Positions 22,158-32,800 of a stretch of 64,000 nucleotides of DNA are shown here, one piece after another. The notes beneath the pieces were generated by a model, which made no database searches, was not told the DNA's origin, and saw only the letters and a list, made by a program, of their open reading frames with translations. This DNA comes from Cliona cf. orientalis. Its lineage: Eukaryota > Porifera > Demospongiae > Clionaida > Clionaidae. A program made the translations under genes and the position numbers. Position 1 is the first letter of the stretch; each line of letters starts with the position of its first letter. Location: contig OZ005689.1 of assembly GCA_963930775.1 (NCBI GenBank), positions 7,998,798 through 8,062,797 on the forward strand, in the 5' to 3' direction.

Positions 22158-24956
22158 CTACAAATTAGAAATAAATGATTTATAAGAAGTACAAGTTACA
22201 GTTTTATTATCAAGCATGTTCCAATTAGACACAGTGTGAGGAAAGAACGAGTACATATAAGAATTTGTGTGTGCTCGCGGTCTTGACAGCTGCAGGGAGT
22301 GCGAGTTCCTGCTGTTACGACAGCTTGGATGGTATGACCAAGAACCTTCTGGGAAAAAGCAGAGGTTGTGGACCAGTTTGAATAGGATGCCTAGCTTCAG
22401 CTCAAGTCTCCTATCTTCAAGAGGTTGGACATCAACCAGTCTGAGCAATTCCTCATAGCTACTGTCCCACTTGGAGGTAGCCAGCTTGCAGGCAAACTTC
22501 TGCACCTTTTCTAGGGCACCTTTGTCCTTGGCCAGATGAGGGTCCCACACTTGACAGGCATACTCGAGATGTGGTCGTACATGAGAAAGATACAATTGCT
22601 TTAAGGATTCACGAGATGCTAGTCCGTAGAACCGCCTGTATAGTAGACCCAAAACACGTCTTGCTCTAGCACAAACAGATTCAACTTGAAGAGACCAGGA
22701 GAGGTTATCGGTAAGTAGCACACCCAAGTACTTATAGCTATCAACTTGATCAAGGGAACTCCCAAACAGCTGTAGTGGAGCATCAGGAAGTGTGGGGGAT
22801 CTTTTGCGTGAAATAACCATGAATTTGCACTTCGACGTATTAAAACTCAAATAGTTTTCAGTCGACCATTGTTCAATACGACTTATGACCTCCTGCAATG
22901 ATGCATAATCGGCTGCACAGGCAATAGTGTGGTATAGTAGAACATCATCTGCAAAAAGATTTAGATGGGATAGTGTGTTGGAAACAACAGCAGGGAGATC
23001 GTTGATATAAAGAAGAAATAGCAATGGCCCTAGAACAGAACCCTGCGGGACTCCTGACAGAACCGGGAGCAGGTCAGACTCCACACCATCCACCACCACC
23101 ACTTGCATCCTATTTGAGAGGTAGCTCTTTAACCACCGGATGATGCAGTCATCAAGACCAAGTGATCGAAGCTTTATCATCAGTGGACGATGGGGTACAG
23201 AATCAAAGGCTTTACGGTAGTCGAAAAAGACGGTACACACTTCACCTCCATCCTCTAAAGTCTTGAGCCAATCATCAGTGCACTTGATTAGTGCTGTCAC
23301 AGTGGATCTCCCTTCCAGGAATCCCCATTGCAAATCTGACAATGCTTGATGTACCTGTAAATGTTGAATAATTAGACCATGGAAATGTCTTTGAAGAAGT
23401 TTACTAAGAAGTGGCAATAATGAGATGGGGCGGTAGTTTGCCGGGGTTGAAGTATCTGAAGCTTTCGGGATAGCAACGATTGCAGATTTTTTCCATTGAG
23501 TAGGTAATTGTGCTCGAGATATCGAAAGGTTAAAGAGTTTAGTAACAGATGGAGTGATACTGGCTGCTGTGAACTTCAACATCCTAGCCGAGATCCCATC
23601 AGGTCCATTGGCTTTCAATACATCCAAAGATACCAGCAGTTCGAATACCTCTTCTTCAGTACAAAGGAGTTCAATTGGAGAAACAATGGAAGACTCTGTC
23701 GGAGAGCTGATGGGGAGATGCGAGGTATTAAAGCAAGAATGAAAGAATGAATTTAACAGGTTTGCCTTCTCACGGTCGGTTGATGCAGTTGTATCGCCAA
23801 GGGTAAGTGTTGGTATGGACTTTTGCTTCTTATTTAAGAATTTAACAGCCTTCCAAAACTTTTTGGAATCTTTCGGGTTGAGCTTCCTAAAATACGCCAG
23901 TTTAGCAGATCGAATATCAGCCAGAGTTTTATTACGAGCAATCTTATAATTTCTGAAACTCCCAGTTTTCTTCGCCCTTTTAAATAGCAAGTTCCTCTTT
24001 TTTATTGAATTAATCAGTGGTTTCGTAAGCCAGGGCAGGTTACGTTTGCTCAATAGGGTGCAATTAGGTATGAATTGGTTCATTATCGACATGAATTGAT
24101 GCATCCAATTTTCCCAGGTGTCGTCGATGTTTTGAGTCATAACAGTGGTCCAATCAAACTGCTCAATAGCCTCATTGGCACCATCCCAGTCAGCATAGGA
24201 GTATCTCCAGATCCTACGGCCCTTATTTTTAGTTCTTTGTTTATTAACCTTCTTATTAAAGACTGATAGAATCCCGTAGTGGTCTGAATTGGCAAGGGGA
24301 GGTACAGTCTCGCAAGTGTGCAGCTGCGAATCCTCACTGGTGAAAAGGAGGTCAATGGTTGAGTCGGAGCCACTATGATGAATGTGTGTCGGATCAGAAA
24401 CATGCTGAGATAAACAATAAAGTGACATAATTGATTCGAGTGTGGCATGATAAGGATGAAACTTGTCAGTGAAATTTACATTAAAATCATCAAGAAAAAT
24501 AAAATTTGAAAGAGAGCCAGCACAAATAGAATCCAAGTATGAGACTAAACTATCAAAAATATGACTACCAGAACTGGGTGGGCGGTAAAAAAGACATAAA
24601 TTAATTCTAAAATTATTAAGCCTGACTGATAATGCAAGGAGTTCTAATTGTAAAGGTGGATCAGGAAATACTGAAACCAATAAATATTCTGCAACATAAA
24701 TAAGAATACCTCCGCCATGGCGGTTTCTATCTCTACGATAGAGTCGGTATCCTTGAATATCTATTTCACTTGAGGTAATCTCATTGCCTAGCCAGGTTTC
24801 AACAATACAAATTATATGAGGGTGATAAGTTTCAATGGAAAATAAAAGAACATCGAACTTTGGTAATAAACTTCTAGCGTTATAATATAGAATAGTAAAA
24901 AAAATTACAATTAGAAAAAAGATAATTTTTTTTGCCTCACCGAAGTTGATGGTCAT
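22158..24956 (-). CDS. LINE ORF2: endonuclease/reverse transcriptase (L2/CR1 type)
   Basis: A 932-residue open frame without stops. The N-terminal apurinic-type endonuclease is marked by YNARSLLPK (about residue 25), IVETWL (about 51), YRRDRNRHGGGILIYV (about 73) and NSDHYGIL (about 223). The usual GDFN motif reads DDFN. The reverse transcriptase follows with NYRPISLLPLLSKLL (about 508), VFFDYRKAFDSVPH, GVPQGSVLGPLLFLLYINDL (about 636), the catalytic FADDVLLY (about 668) and DSYKYLGVLL. The C-terminal region, with CKLATSKWDSSYEELL and LELKLGILFKLV, is like that of L2/CR1 elements. It would nick target DNA and copy its own RNA there. The intact frame suggests a young insertion. Its start overlaps the stop of a short upstream frame (ATGA). 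Confidence 0.93.
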   Translation of the reverse strand: MTINFGEAKKIIFFLIVIFFTILYYNARSLLPKFDVLLFSIETYHPHIICIVETWLGNEITSSEIDIQGYRLYRRDRNRHGGGILIYVAEYLLVSVFPDPPLQLELLALSVRLNNFRINLCLFYRPPSSGSHIFDSLVSYLDSICAGSLSNFIFLDDFNVNFTDKFHPYHATLESIMSLYCLSQHVSDPTHIHHSGSDSTIDLLFTSEDSQLHTCETVPPLANSDHYGILSVFNKKVNKQRTKNKGRRIWRYSYADWDGANEAIEQFDWTTVMTQNIDDTWENWMHQFMSIMNQFIPNCTLLSKRNLPWLTKPLINSIKKRNLLFKRAKKTGSFRNYKIARNKTLADIRSAKLAYFRKLNPKDSKKFWKAVKFLNKKQKSIPTLTLGDTTASTDREKANLLNSFFHSCFNTSHLPISSPTESSIVSPIELLCTEEEVFELLVSLDVLKANGPDGISARMLKFTAASITPSVTKLFNLSISRAQLPTQWKKSAIVAIPKASDTSTPANYRPISLLPLLSKLLQRHFHGLIIQHLQVHQALSDLQWGFLEGRSTVTALIKCTDDWLKTLEDGGEVCTVFFDYRKAFDSVPHRPLMIKLRSLGLDDCIIRWLKSYLSNRMQVVVVDGVESDLLPVLSGVPQGSVLGPLLFLLYINDLPAVVSNTLSHLNLFADDVLLYHTIACAADYASLQEVISRIEQWSTENYLSFNTSKCKFMVISRKRSPTLPDAPLQLFGSSLDQVDSYKYLGVLLTDNLSWSLQVESVCARARRVLGLLYRRFYGLASRESLKQLYLSHVRPHLEYACQVWDPHLAKDKGALEKVQKFACKLATSKWDSSYEELLRLVDVQPLEDRRLELKLGILFKLVHNLCFFPEGSWSYHPSCRNSRNSHSLQLSRPRAHTNSYMYSFFPHTVSNWNMLDNKTVTCTSYKSFISNL

Positions 24957-25229
24957 TGTTGAGTCTCACAGGATTGTTGTAAGGGGTCACTGACAGGAGC
25001 TGGGGCAGTTTGAGATGTGTTAGATTCCACTGAACTTAATAAAGGGGCATTTAGTGCCAGTGTAACTCCACGTGCAAAGATGCTGATTTCTACCTCTGAT
25101 TTCTGTTGATTTCCACTGATTTCTCGAGGTAGCGTACGAGATTTCATTCGTTGCTGGCCCCTCAACACTGAGCCTGCGGAGTTCTGCCAATGTAGCTAAT
25201 CCGGCATCATCGTCATGCCATGATGCCAC
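24953..25229 (-). pseudogene. Probable LINE ORF1 remnant
   Basis: A 71-residue frame ends in TGA at 24955-24953, overlapping the ORF2 ATG (24956-24954). A second open frame covers 25229-25020. No ORF1 domain is recognisable and the element's 5' end is not visible, so the LINE is probably 5'-truncated. Confidence 0.35.
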
Positions 25230-25944
25230 ACGACCGAGGCTAGGCTGTGATCACAGCTGTAACTCGTGATCCTGGAAACTTGTCACATTATCATTTATTG
25301 ATGATAGAATATTCCTTCAAACCCCAGTAGGAAACACAGTGCCAACTCAAGCATTCTTTCGTCTGAAAACTTGACTGGAGCACTCCATATTTCCTTATAT
25401 GTTTCATTGAAGCAAATTCTGTCTTTTTGTAGTGATATATACCAGTAAGAAACTTGGTATTTGACATTAGTATTCATTTCAAGAAATTTAGTAGAAACTC
25501 AGTGCCATGGAAACTATTAGTTTCTGTATGCGTAAACAAACAAATTTCTGAAGTTTACCAGTTCAGTGAAAACTTTTAAGAAAATACCGATTTTGCTCAT
25601 GTGAAACCTATAAGGAAATCCACAGTTTGTGTTTCCATTGAGTTTGCTGAATAAAAATTTACAGGAAATATTTTTTTTTTCATAGTGTGGGGATGGCTAA
25701 AATTTTAATTTTTTGTGTGCTATGTGTGCATCTATAAACTACAACCCCACCATACTAAAAATTCCTAGATCCATCCCTGGGTTACTAAATTGGTTATACT
25801 GGCTTTCATCAAGGCTTGCACAGAATTTTTCTCACAGTATAATATACAGAACCAAAACAAGTTTTAGTGACCCAGTAGTATCTGGTACTGTGACAGTTTA
25901 CTATCTACACAATAGCTATGCGTGTACACACACACGCTGTGTTG

Positions 25945-25945
<1 letters not shown>

Positions 25946-25983
<38 letters not shown>
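25946..25983 (+). repeat. (TG)n microsatellite
   Basis: About 19 uninterrupted GT units. Confidence 0.95.
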
Positions 25984-25986
<3 letters not shown>

Positions 25987-26711
25987 ACTTAAATAAAGTC
26001 TGGGCAGCCCTGTGTCACATATTTGTGACAGTTGTCCTCAGGCTCTCCGAGAACTGGCTGGACTTTATTTAAACTGACCAGTTTTAATAAAACACCATGG
26101 ACACTCTTCTTTTTACAGTCATGTCCCATGTTTGTAATACTTTTAACTCACTCTGCTCACATGATCACACTATAACAATTATTGTACACGTTCTGCTTAT
26201 CTCTGTGTGTTTGGTATATGCCCAAGTGGGCCCATAATTAAGACCTGAAACTTTGAATGTGTATACATGTACAGACACAGTTTTCATAACAGGGCACAAT
26301 AGGCTAGGTTGTTGGTTCAACACTGCTTCAAATCAGAGGTCAGCACAAGCGTGTCAGTGAATGCTTTGAGTCCCTAGCTTAGTAGCAAGTAGTATCCTGG
26401 CACTGTGGAGGAGGAAAAACACCTGGTATACATGCATGCAATTAACTAAAAGTCATAAAGCCCCGTGGATGACTGCAAAAAACATCACAGTGTTAGTGGG
26501 TGCAGTCAGAATGTGTGATTACAGAACGCTATTACATAGTCAGTCCAGTGGCCCAGGTGGTCCTCTATCTCTCGTTGTATGTGACATTCGTGGCTGTCCC
26601 CATACGTTTCGTGTAGCAATGGAATAACACATGGTGACCTCCAAGGTCACTGGACAAGAAGCCAAGCCCAATCATAGCAACTGCCTGCAACTGGGGCCTT
26701 AATTGTGAACT

Positions 26712-26728
26712 TGTGTGTGTGTGTGTGT

Positions 26729-26759
<31 letters not shown>
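26712..26759 (+). repeat. (TG)n microsatellite
   Basis: About 24 GT units with one AT interruption. Confidence 0.95.
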
Positions 26760-27671
26760 CTACGGTGTGTGCGAAAAACACAAACCTAAAACTACACAGG
26801 CCCTTGGTGTGTTTGTTAGTAACATACAGTCTGTCATAGTGCATTATAGTACTTCAGGAGCCCACTTCTGTTTATGAATATGGCATAAACTGAAGACTTT
26901 TGTCTCCACTTTTGTCTTGACTTTAATAATTATTTGTACGGTGTGCATGCATGTGCAAGAGACAGAGTGAGAAAATAGACAGTGTGCGTGTCACTCTGCC
27001 TCTATGCATAAACAGGGTGAGCTTAAATTCTGAAGAACTAGCTAAATAGCACACTGACAAAGCCATATGTTGCTACTGAGTACCTGTATTTTACTTAAAG
27101 TTTTCAATAGTAAGTTCATCTGTTTCTCTATGAAGGTGCTACTTAATCTCTTTGGGCCACCGGGTGGTAATTTACATTTTCTGTGAGGTTATACGATGCA
27201 CTTGAACATTCTTCTTGCTTTACTATTGGGCCACCGTCAGTAGCAATAGACCTATATGACTGTAACTAAGCACCACCAATGGAAGTTAACAAGGCCTTAT
27301 ACGGTAGAGCTGGCAAACAGTGTATCATGATGACCCCACATTTTTACCAAGAGAATATCACTTAAGTTATGCAGCTAATTAGATCAGGTGCACCATGACC
27401 ACAGCTATAGCTTGTGATCTTGACGACCTTTTTCTATTTTCCGTCCCCGTTTCCGTTTCCGGTTTTCGGTTCATTTGCTATCCCCCCTTGAAGCATTCTA
27501 TCTTCATATTTAATGGATAATCAATTCACAGTACATGATCCTGTTTTCCGCTCCATATAGGATAGGAAGGACACGGCACTGCACAATTGAGCATGATCAC
27601 TCAGGGCTCAGACTGCTCTGGAAAGCATGCGGCCAAAATTGGAGAAGGCTTTCCTCGCTTTCCGTTTTGGC

Positions 27672-27716
27672 ATAGATATTATAGACTACGTTTACGTAGT
27701 CTATAGCTAATATCTA
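27672..27716. repeat. Hairpin
   Basis: ATAGATATTATAGACTACGT pairs with ACGTAGTCTATAGCTAATAT, with minimal loop. Confidence 0.6.
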
Positions 27717-28359
27717 TGGTTTTGGTGGCGCGCGCGCATTGCAGCTGTAGACCTTGTCGATGTCGTCATCGACAAGCAGTGCCTCCAACCTGCAGGATTG
27801 TCTATCAGTGTAAAGGTTATGCAATATCAGTGTTTTTGAAGGTCCATCAGTGGAACAGTAGATCAATATAATATAATTATACAATGCACAAGTATGTTTG
27901 ATGTCACACTACTAACAGTATGCTATGTACATGGTACAATCGAGTGTAAGTGAGTACAGTGCGCATGCGCAGATGAAAGCAGCACCATTATGGAGTAGAC
28001 CACACCCCTCACTGCAGGCCAAGAGCAGCTGCTCAAACTCACCGTGTATTAAATGGCGACATTCTCACCCTGCTCGAACGTCGAATCTACCACCACACCT
28101 TGACAAAGAGCAGACATCACCTCTCGCTTCGTTCGGTTTACCATTCTACTATATATCTATGGGCTATCAATTTCCGTGAATATGGGATTCCGGTGCGTGG
28201 TCCGTTTTCCAAACAGTATTTCCGGGAAAACACGGACGAATCCGGGTAGTTGGAGGCACTGGACAAGGCTTCTTTGCTGCACGTTGTGCAGTGTATGCGC
28301 GGCCACGCGCACAGGTGAATGCCCATCAAGATTGCTTGTCCGACATCAGATAGTGTTAA

Positions 28360-29099
28360 GGTACCATTAAATTGCGTGGGCGTGAGGTGGGGGATATGAC
28401 ACCTAAACCACATCAAAGTCATTAGTGAGGTGCATGTTGTGTAACCACGCCCTTTTAATTGCACAGGTCTCAGGGGTGTGGCTGCTAGAGCCGGAAGTGT
28501 TCATTTAATATCCTCCATGGACCGGAAGCCGAGCCGGAAGGGAGGGGCCAGGCCACACCCAAAACAGCCCCACCCTGTTCCCCAAGGACCACCATTCTCA
28601 ATCAAGTGCCTACTAACCACCGGATGTCCACCGGAAGCCCACAATCAATCCCAATTAAAACACACAGCTTCCTCAAGGCCAAAACACACACAAACACTTG
28701 GAGGCCGTTCTGCCACACCGCCCACGCAAGAGCTCACCTCATTTCCTGTGTGGGCGGAGTAACAACACGTCATCGCAACCACATCCGCTTCAAACCATCG
28801 TCAGCTTCCGTCCAGCCGTACAGGCCCCTCGATCGCACCGCCGTACAGTGCCTCATTAACAGACATGGCCTCACCTTTGACCTCCTGCCACGCCCCCAAA
28901 GCCTCCTCGCGGGGTTCAAAGGTCACCACCGCTTCCGGGACACGCCCACCTATCGCCGAGGCCAAGTCCCAGGCGCCGATGTCCAAGCACTGGCCCGTGA
29001 AGCCACGCCCAATCGGAAGCAATAAAACCTGCATTAACGCACACGCACACACTCCACACAGTGCCAGCAACACGCCCACATGCTTAATTAGGCCCAATA

Positions 29100-29135
<36 letters not shown>

Positions 29136-29378
29136 TCGTTGCGGTTAATAGTTAAGAAAGAATGCTTTGATCTTGCTTTGATGTGGGCAATTACCGGCCT
29201 TTTCTTCAGGGGCCACTTCCGGTCGCTAATTACACGCGCATAATCATCCCTGGCCGATTCTGGACACGCCCACCTTCGACCAAAAGCACTCGTATGGCCT
29301 CTTCGGCCACGCCCCCTCACGATTCGCTAATTGAATTAGCCATTCCTGACGCTCACGCCCACGCAATTAAATGGTACC
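28360..29378. mobile_element. TTAA-flanked non-autonomous element, complete copy
   Basis: Begins GGTACCATTAAATTGCG and ends CGCAATTAAATGGTACC, with TTAA directly on both sides (28356-28359 and 29379-29382). The terminal repeats continue through GTGGGCGTGAG with one mismatch. TTAA target duplications are the hallmark of piggyBac-type insertion, although the tips differ from the usual CCC. An internal T-run (29104-29132) marks where the other copy is split. No transposase is visible. Confidence 0.85.
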
Positions 29379-29548
29379 TTAACTGAGTAAACCCCTAGCT
29401 GTAGTGCATGCCGTGTCATATGATCGACCGATCGTGTCGGGCGAACACGTGCAATGGGGTTGTGATGTCCGTTAGTGTAGATCATATCTATAAGGCAAGT
29501 GGGACTATCATTGGCATGATATTGAAAGCAAATAAGCAATCTACCTGC

Positions 29549-29770
29549 TAGCCTCGTTCCCAGGCCCTTCAAGAGGAGGAGGAGAAAGGGCCTGGTACAC
29601 ATTGCACGCGCATGCGCCGGGGGACCCCTGGGGTAATCGGATACTACCGTACACTCTCCGTTTATCACCCATACAACTGTACGTCATGCAGAACCCGCGA
29701 GCGATCGGTCGCTATGGAGACCCCGGCGCATGCGCGCGCAATGTGTACCAGGCCCTTTCTGAACGAGGCT
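29549..29770. mobile_element. MITE with 10-bp target duplication just upstream of the GABA-B-like gene
   Basis: Inverted ends TAGCCTCGTTC and GAACGAGGCT enclose a second inverted pair around AGGGCCTGGTACACATTGC. Flanking ATCTACCTGC occurs at 29539-29548 and 29771-29780 as a direct target-site duplication. The element ends about 30 bp before the receptor ATG. It belongs to the TAGCCTCG family. Confidence 0.85.
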
Positions 29771-29801
29771 ATCTACCTGCTTGCAATAAATCAAATTACA
29801 G

Positions 29802-32800
29802 ATGATGGCGTACGCGCTAACTTCAATCTTGATCGTGCTAGCGGCGATAGCGAATCTGGGAGCTGCTCAGCTAGGCTCTCCAAACAACTCTCAGATCTAT
29901 GATGGTCCCTACATTCAAGTCTACCCTCCAGCTGACTTGTCTCAAAATCAACAAACCTGCTCTACACAGAGTACGACGTGTCCTCTCTTCTTTGCATTTA
30001 TACAATCGTTTGGTGGAGTCTACGATGGTCGTGGAACAATTCCAGGGGTGCAACTAGCTCTGGACCAGATCAATGCCGACCCAAACATGCTACCGGGTTA
30101 CACACTGCATTACACTCTTATGAATTCCAACGTAAGTGTATAATGGCACCTGACTCACACTGTATGCATATGTGCAATTCACCATAAGTGAGAAGCCATG
30201 TATAAGAGTACTGCATACCAAGCTCAGATGAAATGCAGCTACTATACTGTGGGCGCATATAATCTTACAGCTTGTAATTGTACTATATATAATAATTATC
30301 TTCCAGTAATTGGGGTGCATGAGATGCATGGTCAAATGCACCCCAATTACTGGCAGATAATTATTTTGTTGGTAGTTGACCTCTGTTCATCATTGGCCTA
30401 CTTTATGATAACCCAACCCCTTCCCATAGCCGCAAATTGCCTATAAAAACTTTGGTTGCTAAGCAACTACCAACAAGTTTAATTGCATGTGTTGGGATTA
30501 ACTTTGTGAGTAAAATACATATTAACTATGCATGAACATATTGGTGTGGCCAGAGAAGCCCATGCAATATAGCTCACTTGTTATCAGTCTGTTCAAGCAT
30601 CTCCAAGGTAACTGTCTATAGCTAGGTGTATGTAAACCACTATAGCCCAGGCGCCCATATAGTACACCTATGTAAACTGTTTGGATGCCATATGATACTA
30701 CAGTGGATTTCAGCTCACTTGAAACACCGTAGAAAAAGGCCAAATCACCTACCTTTGCATGTGCAAAAAAATCAGAAAACACAACATGGTCTCAATACTC
30801 TGTATTGGCCATAATAAAGTTTTCTACACATAATAGTTATCTGTCGGTGAGTGAGCAATATGAGCCCTGCAAATAATAGTTATCTGTCAGTGAGTGAGCA
30901 ATATGAGCCTATTTTGTTGTATCCAGCACTATTGGTAATGTAGGATTATGTAATCCTGCACACCTAATTGGATTGTGGCTAGAGTGTATGGCATGTACTC
31001 TGGGTGACTGCTCAACAACCAGTTCTATAAAACTCTTGAACACTACTCTACTGTACTTGGTTGCTTAGTAACTTACGACAAGGGCTCATATTGCTCAGAT
31101 AACAGATAACTATTAAATTTTTGTTGTATCTAGCACTGTTGGTAATGTAGGATTATGTAATCCTGCATACCTAATTGGATTGTGGGTAGAGTGTATGGCA
31201 TGTACTCTGGGTGACTGCTCAACAACCAAGACTCTTGAACACTACTCTACTGTACTTGGTTGCTTAGTAACTTACAACAAAGTGGCTTGCTACACAGCAG
31301 TTGATTGGCTTTATCTGTAGGTGCATGTTCCAAATGAGCCACAATCCACTATTTAAAGTATTGCAAGTTACTTATTAGTGACTAGTAGCATGGTTGAGTT
31401 GCTGAACAATAACATGCATATTAATAGCAACTTACAAGACTGCATGAATCAACTCTTGAGCCCAATGATTGACGGTAAGTAACTAAAAACTGGACCTCAG
31501 GCTCTACGTAGCGTTTGATCTGACCTTTTCCACTCAATTAAGTAGGTTAGAGGGAGGATTTTAGACCGAAAGTGGGTGTGGCACCCCCAAAATTTTTCAC
31601 TAGTTTTAGATATCCCCTTCTAAACATTCTAAATCTGCCACTGCATCCTCTGCATTTCAATGTTCCCATTAAGTTGTTTGCTAGTTTGGAATGTACCTGT
31701 GTGACCCCCTCATGTATAGAAGTGTGATACATGTACTGATTGTTACTATATGTTGGATGTGTTTGGATTATTCTTGGTAATTAAGTAAACTGGCCAGAAT
31801 CCCAGGTGGGGGGGGGGGGGGGGGGGGGGATTGAGTTTGTTTAAGGAGTGCAGCTTGTGAGCTGTCTGCATCAATCCTGTACTACACTGATAGTAGTGAC
31901 AAAGGGTAGGTCAATTTAGTGGGTCATGAATGTCAGTGCAATGTCTGTACTGTACTGAGGTGAGTCAAAAACAGGTGGACAGGCATGTTCTACAATAGGT
32001 ATATGAATATCTATAAAATCTCAAAAACATGTAGACAGGAAGTTAGTGGGATGTAAATATCTAGCACAATATGAGGTAAATCAGAATACCAAGGCTATAT
32101 ATACATATCCCATAGTTCTGCTTTGAATGTCATTTAGACTTTTTTGTAACTGCAGAGGATATTGTCAACCAATTTCATGGTACAAAGAATTTGTTAATTA
32201 TAGCTATAGTGTAGGTTAAGGAAAGTCCTCCCAAAATTTATAGCATCACTACAGTTGCATGGGTACACAATGTCTTTTCCTGTGAATTATGCTGTTTGAG
32301 AATATAAATTTGGATGGCACCACTTTTAACATGAATGCCATGTGTTACAGAAACCATGCACAGACTTATTCTACGTTAACAAATCTATTTATAATTCCAG
32401 TTGTAGTAGAACATTTGTTACTGGGTGCCAGGGATGCCATTATGTACACCTCTCCAATTTGTATCCTTATAGTCTAATGCATCTCTAATTACATTCTCAG
32501 ACACTTTAAAGTTAGCTGTCATGCAAATTCTAGCTAGATCATACAAAGAGAAAGTGACAAGGTGTTCATCAAAACAGCAATGCCATTTTTACAGTTTACA
32601 AGCAATATTAGGCATGTACATGTACTATAATGGATTGTGTGTCTTGATTGCAACATTCACATACAATTTGTGTGAGAAATTAACCGTAGTGGTTCTTAAA
32701 TTACAATCAGGGGTTTATCCATATAGGGTGGGGCAGAGAGAACCTCCCCCCCTCTCAGAAAAAAAAAAAAAAATCTGCTTCCTAAAGCAACCATTATACT

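Larger units (their letters stand above)
25231..28355. other. Intergenic stretch without a supported gene
   Basis: Contains two GT-dinucleotide tracts and a hairpin at 27672-27716. Open frames crossing the GT tracts are low-complexity artefacts. Confidence 0.4.

Noticed and set aside
25713-26072. 119-codon plus-strand frame
   Set aside because: Runs through a GT microsatellite (poly-CV). No coding character outside it.
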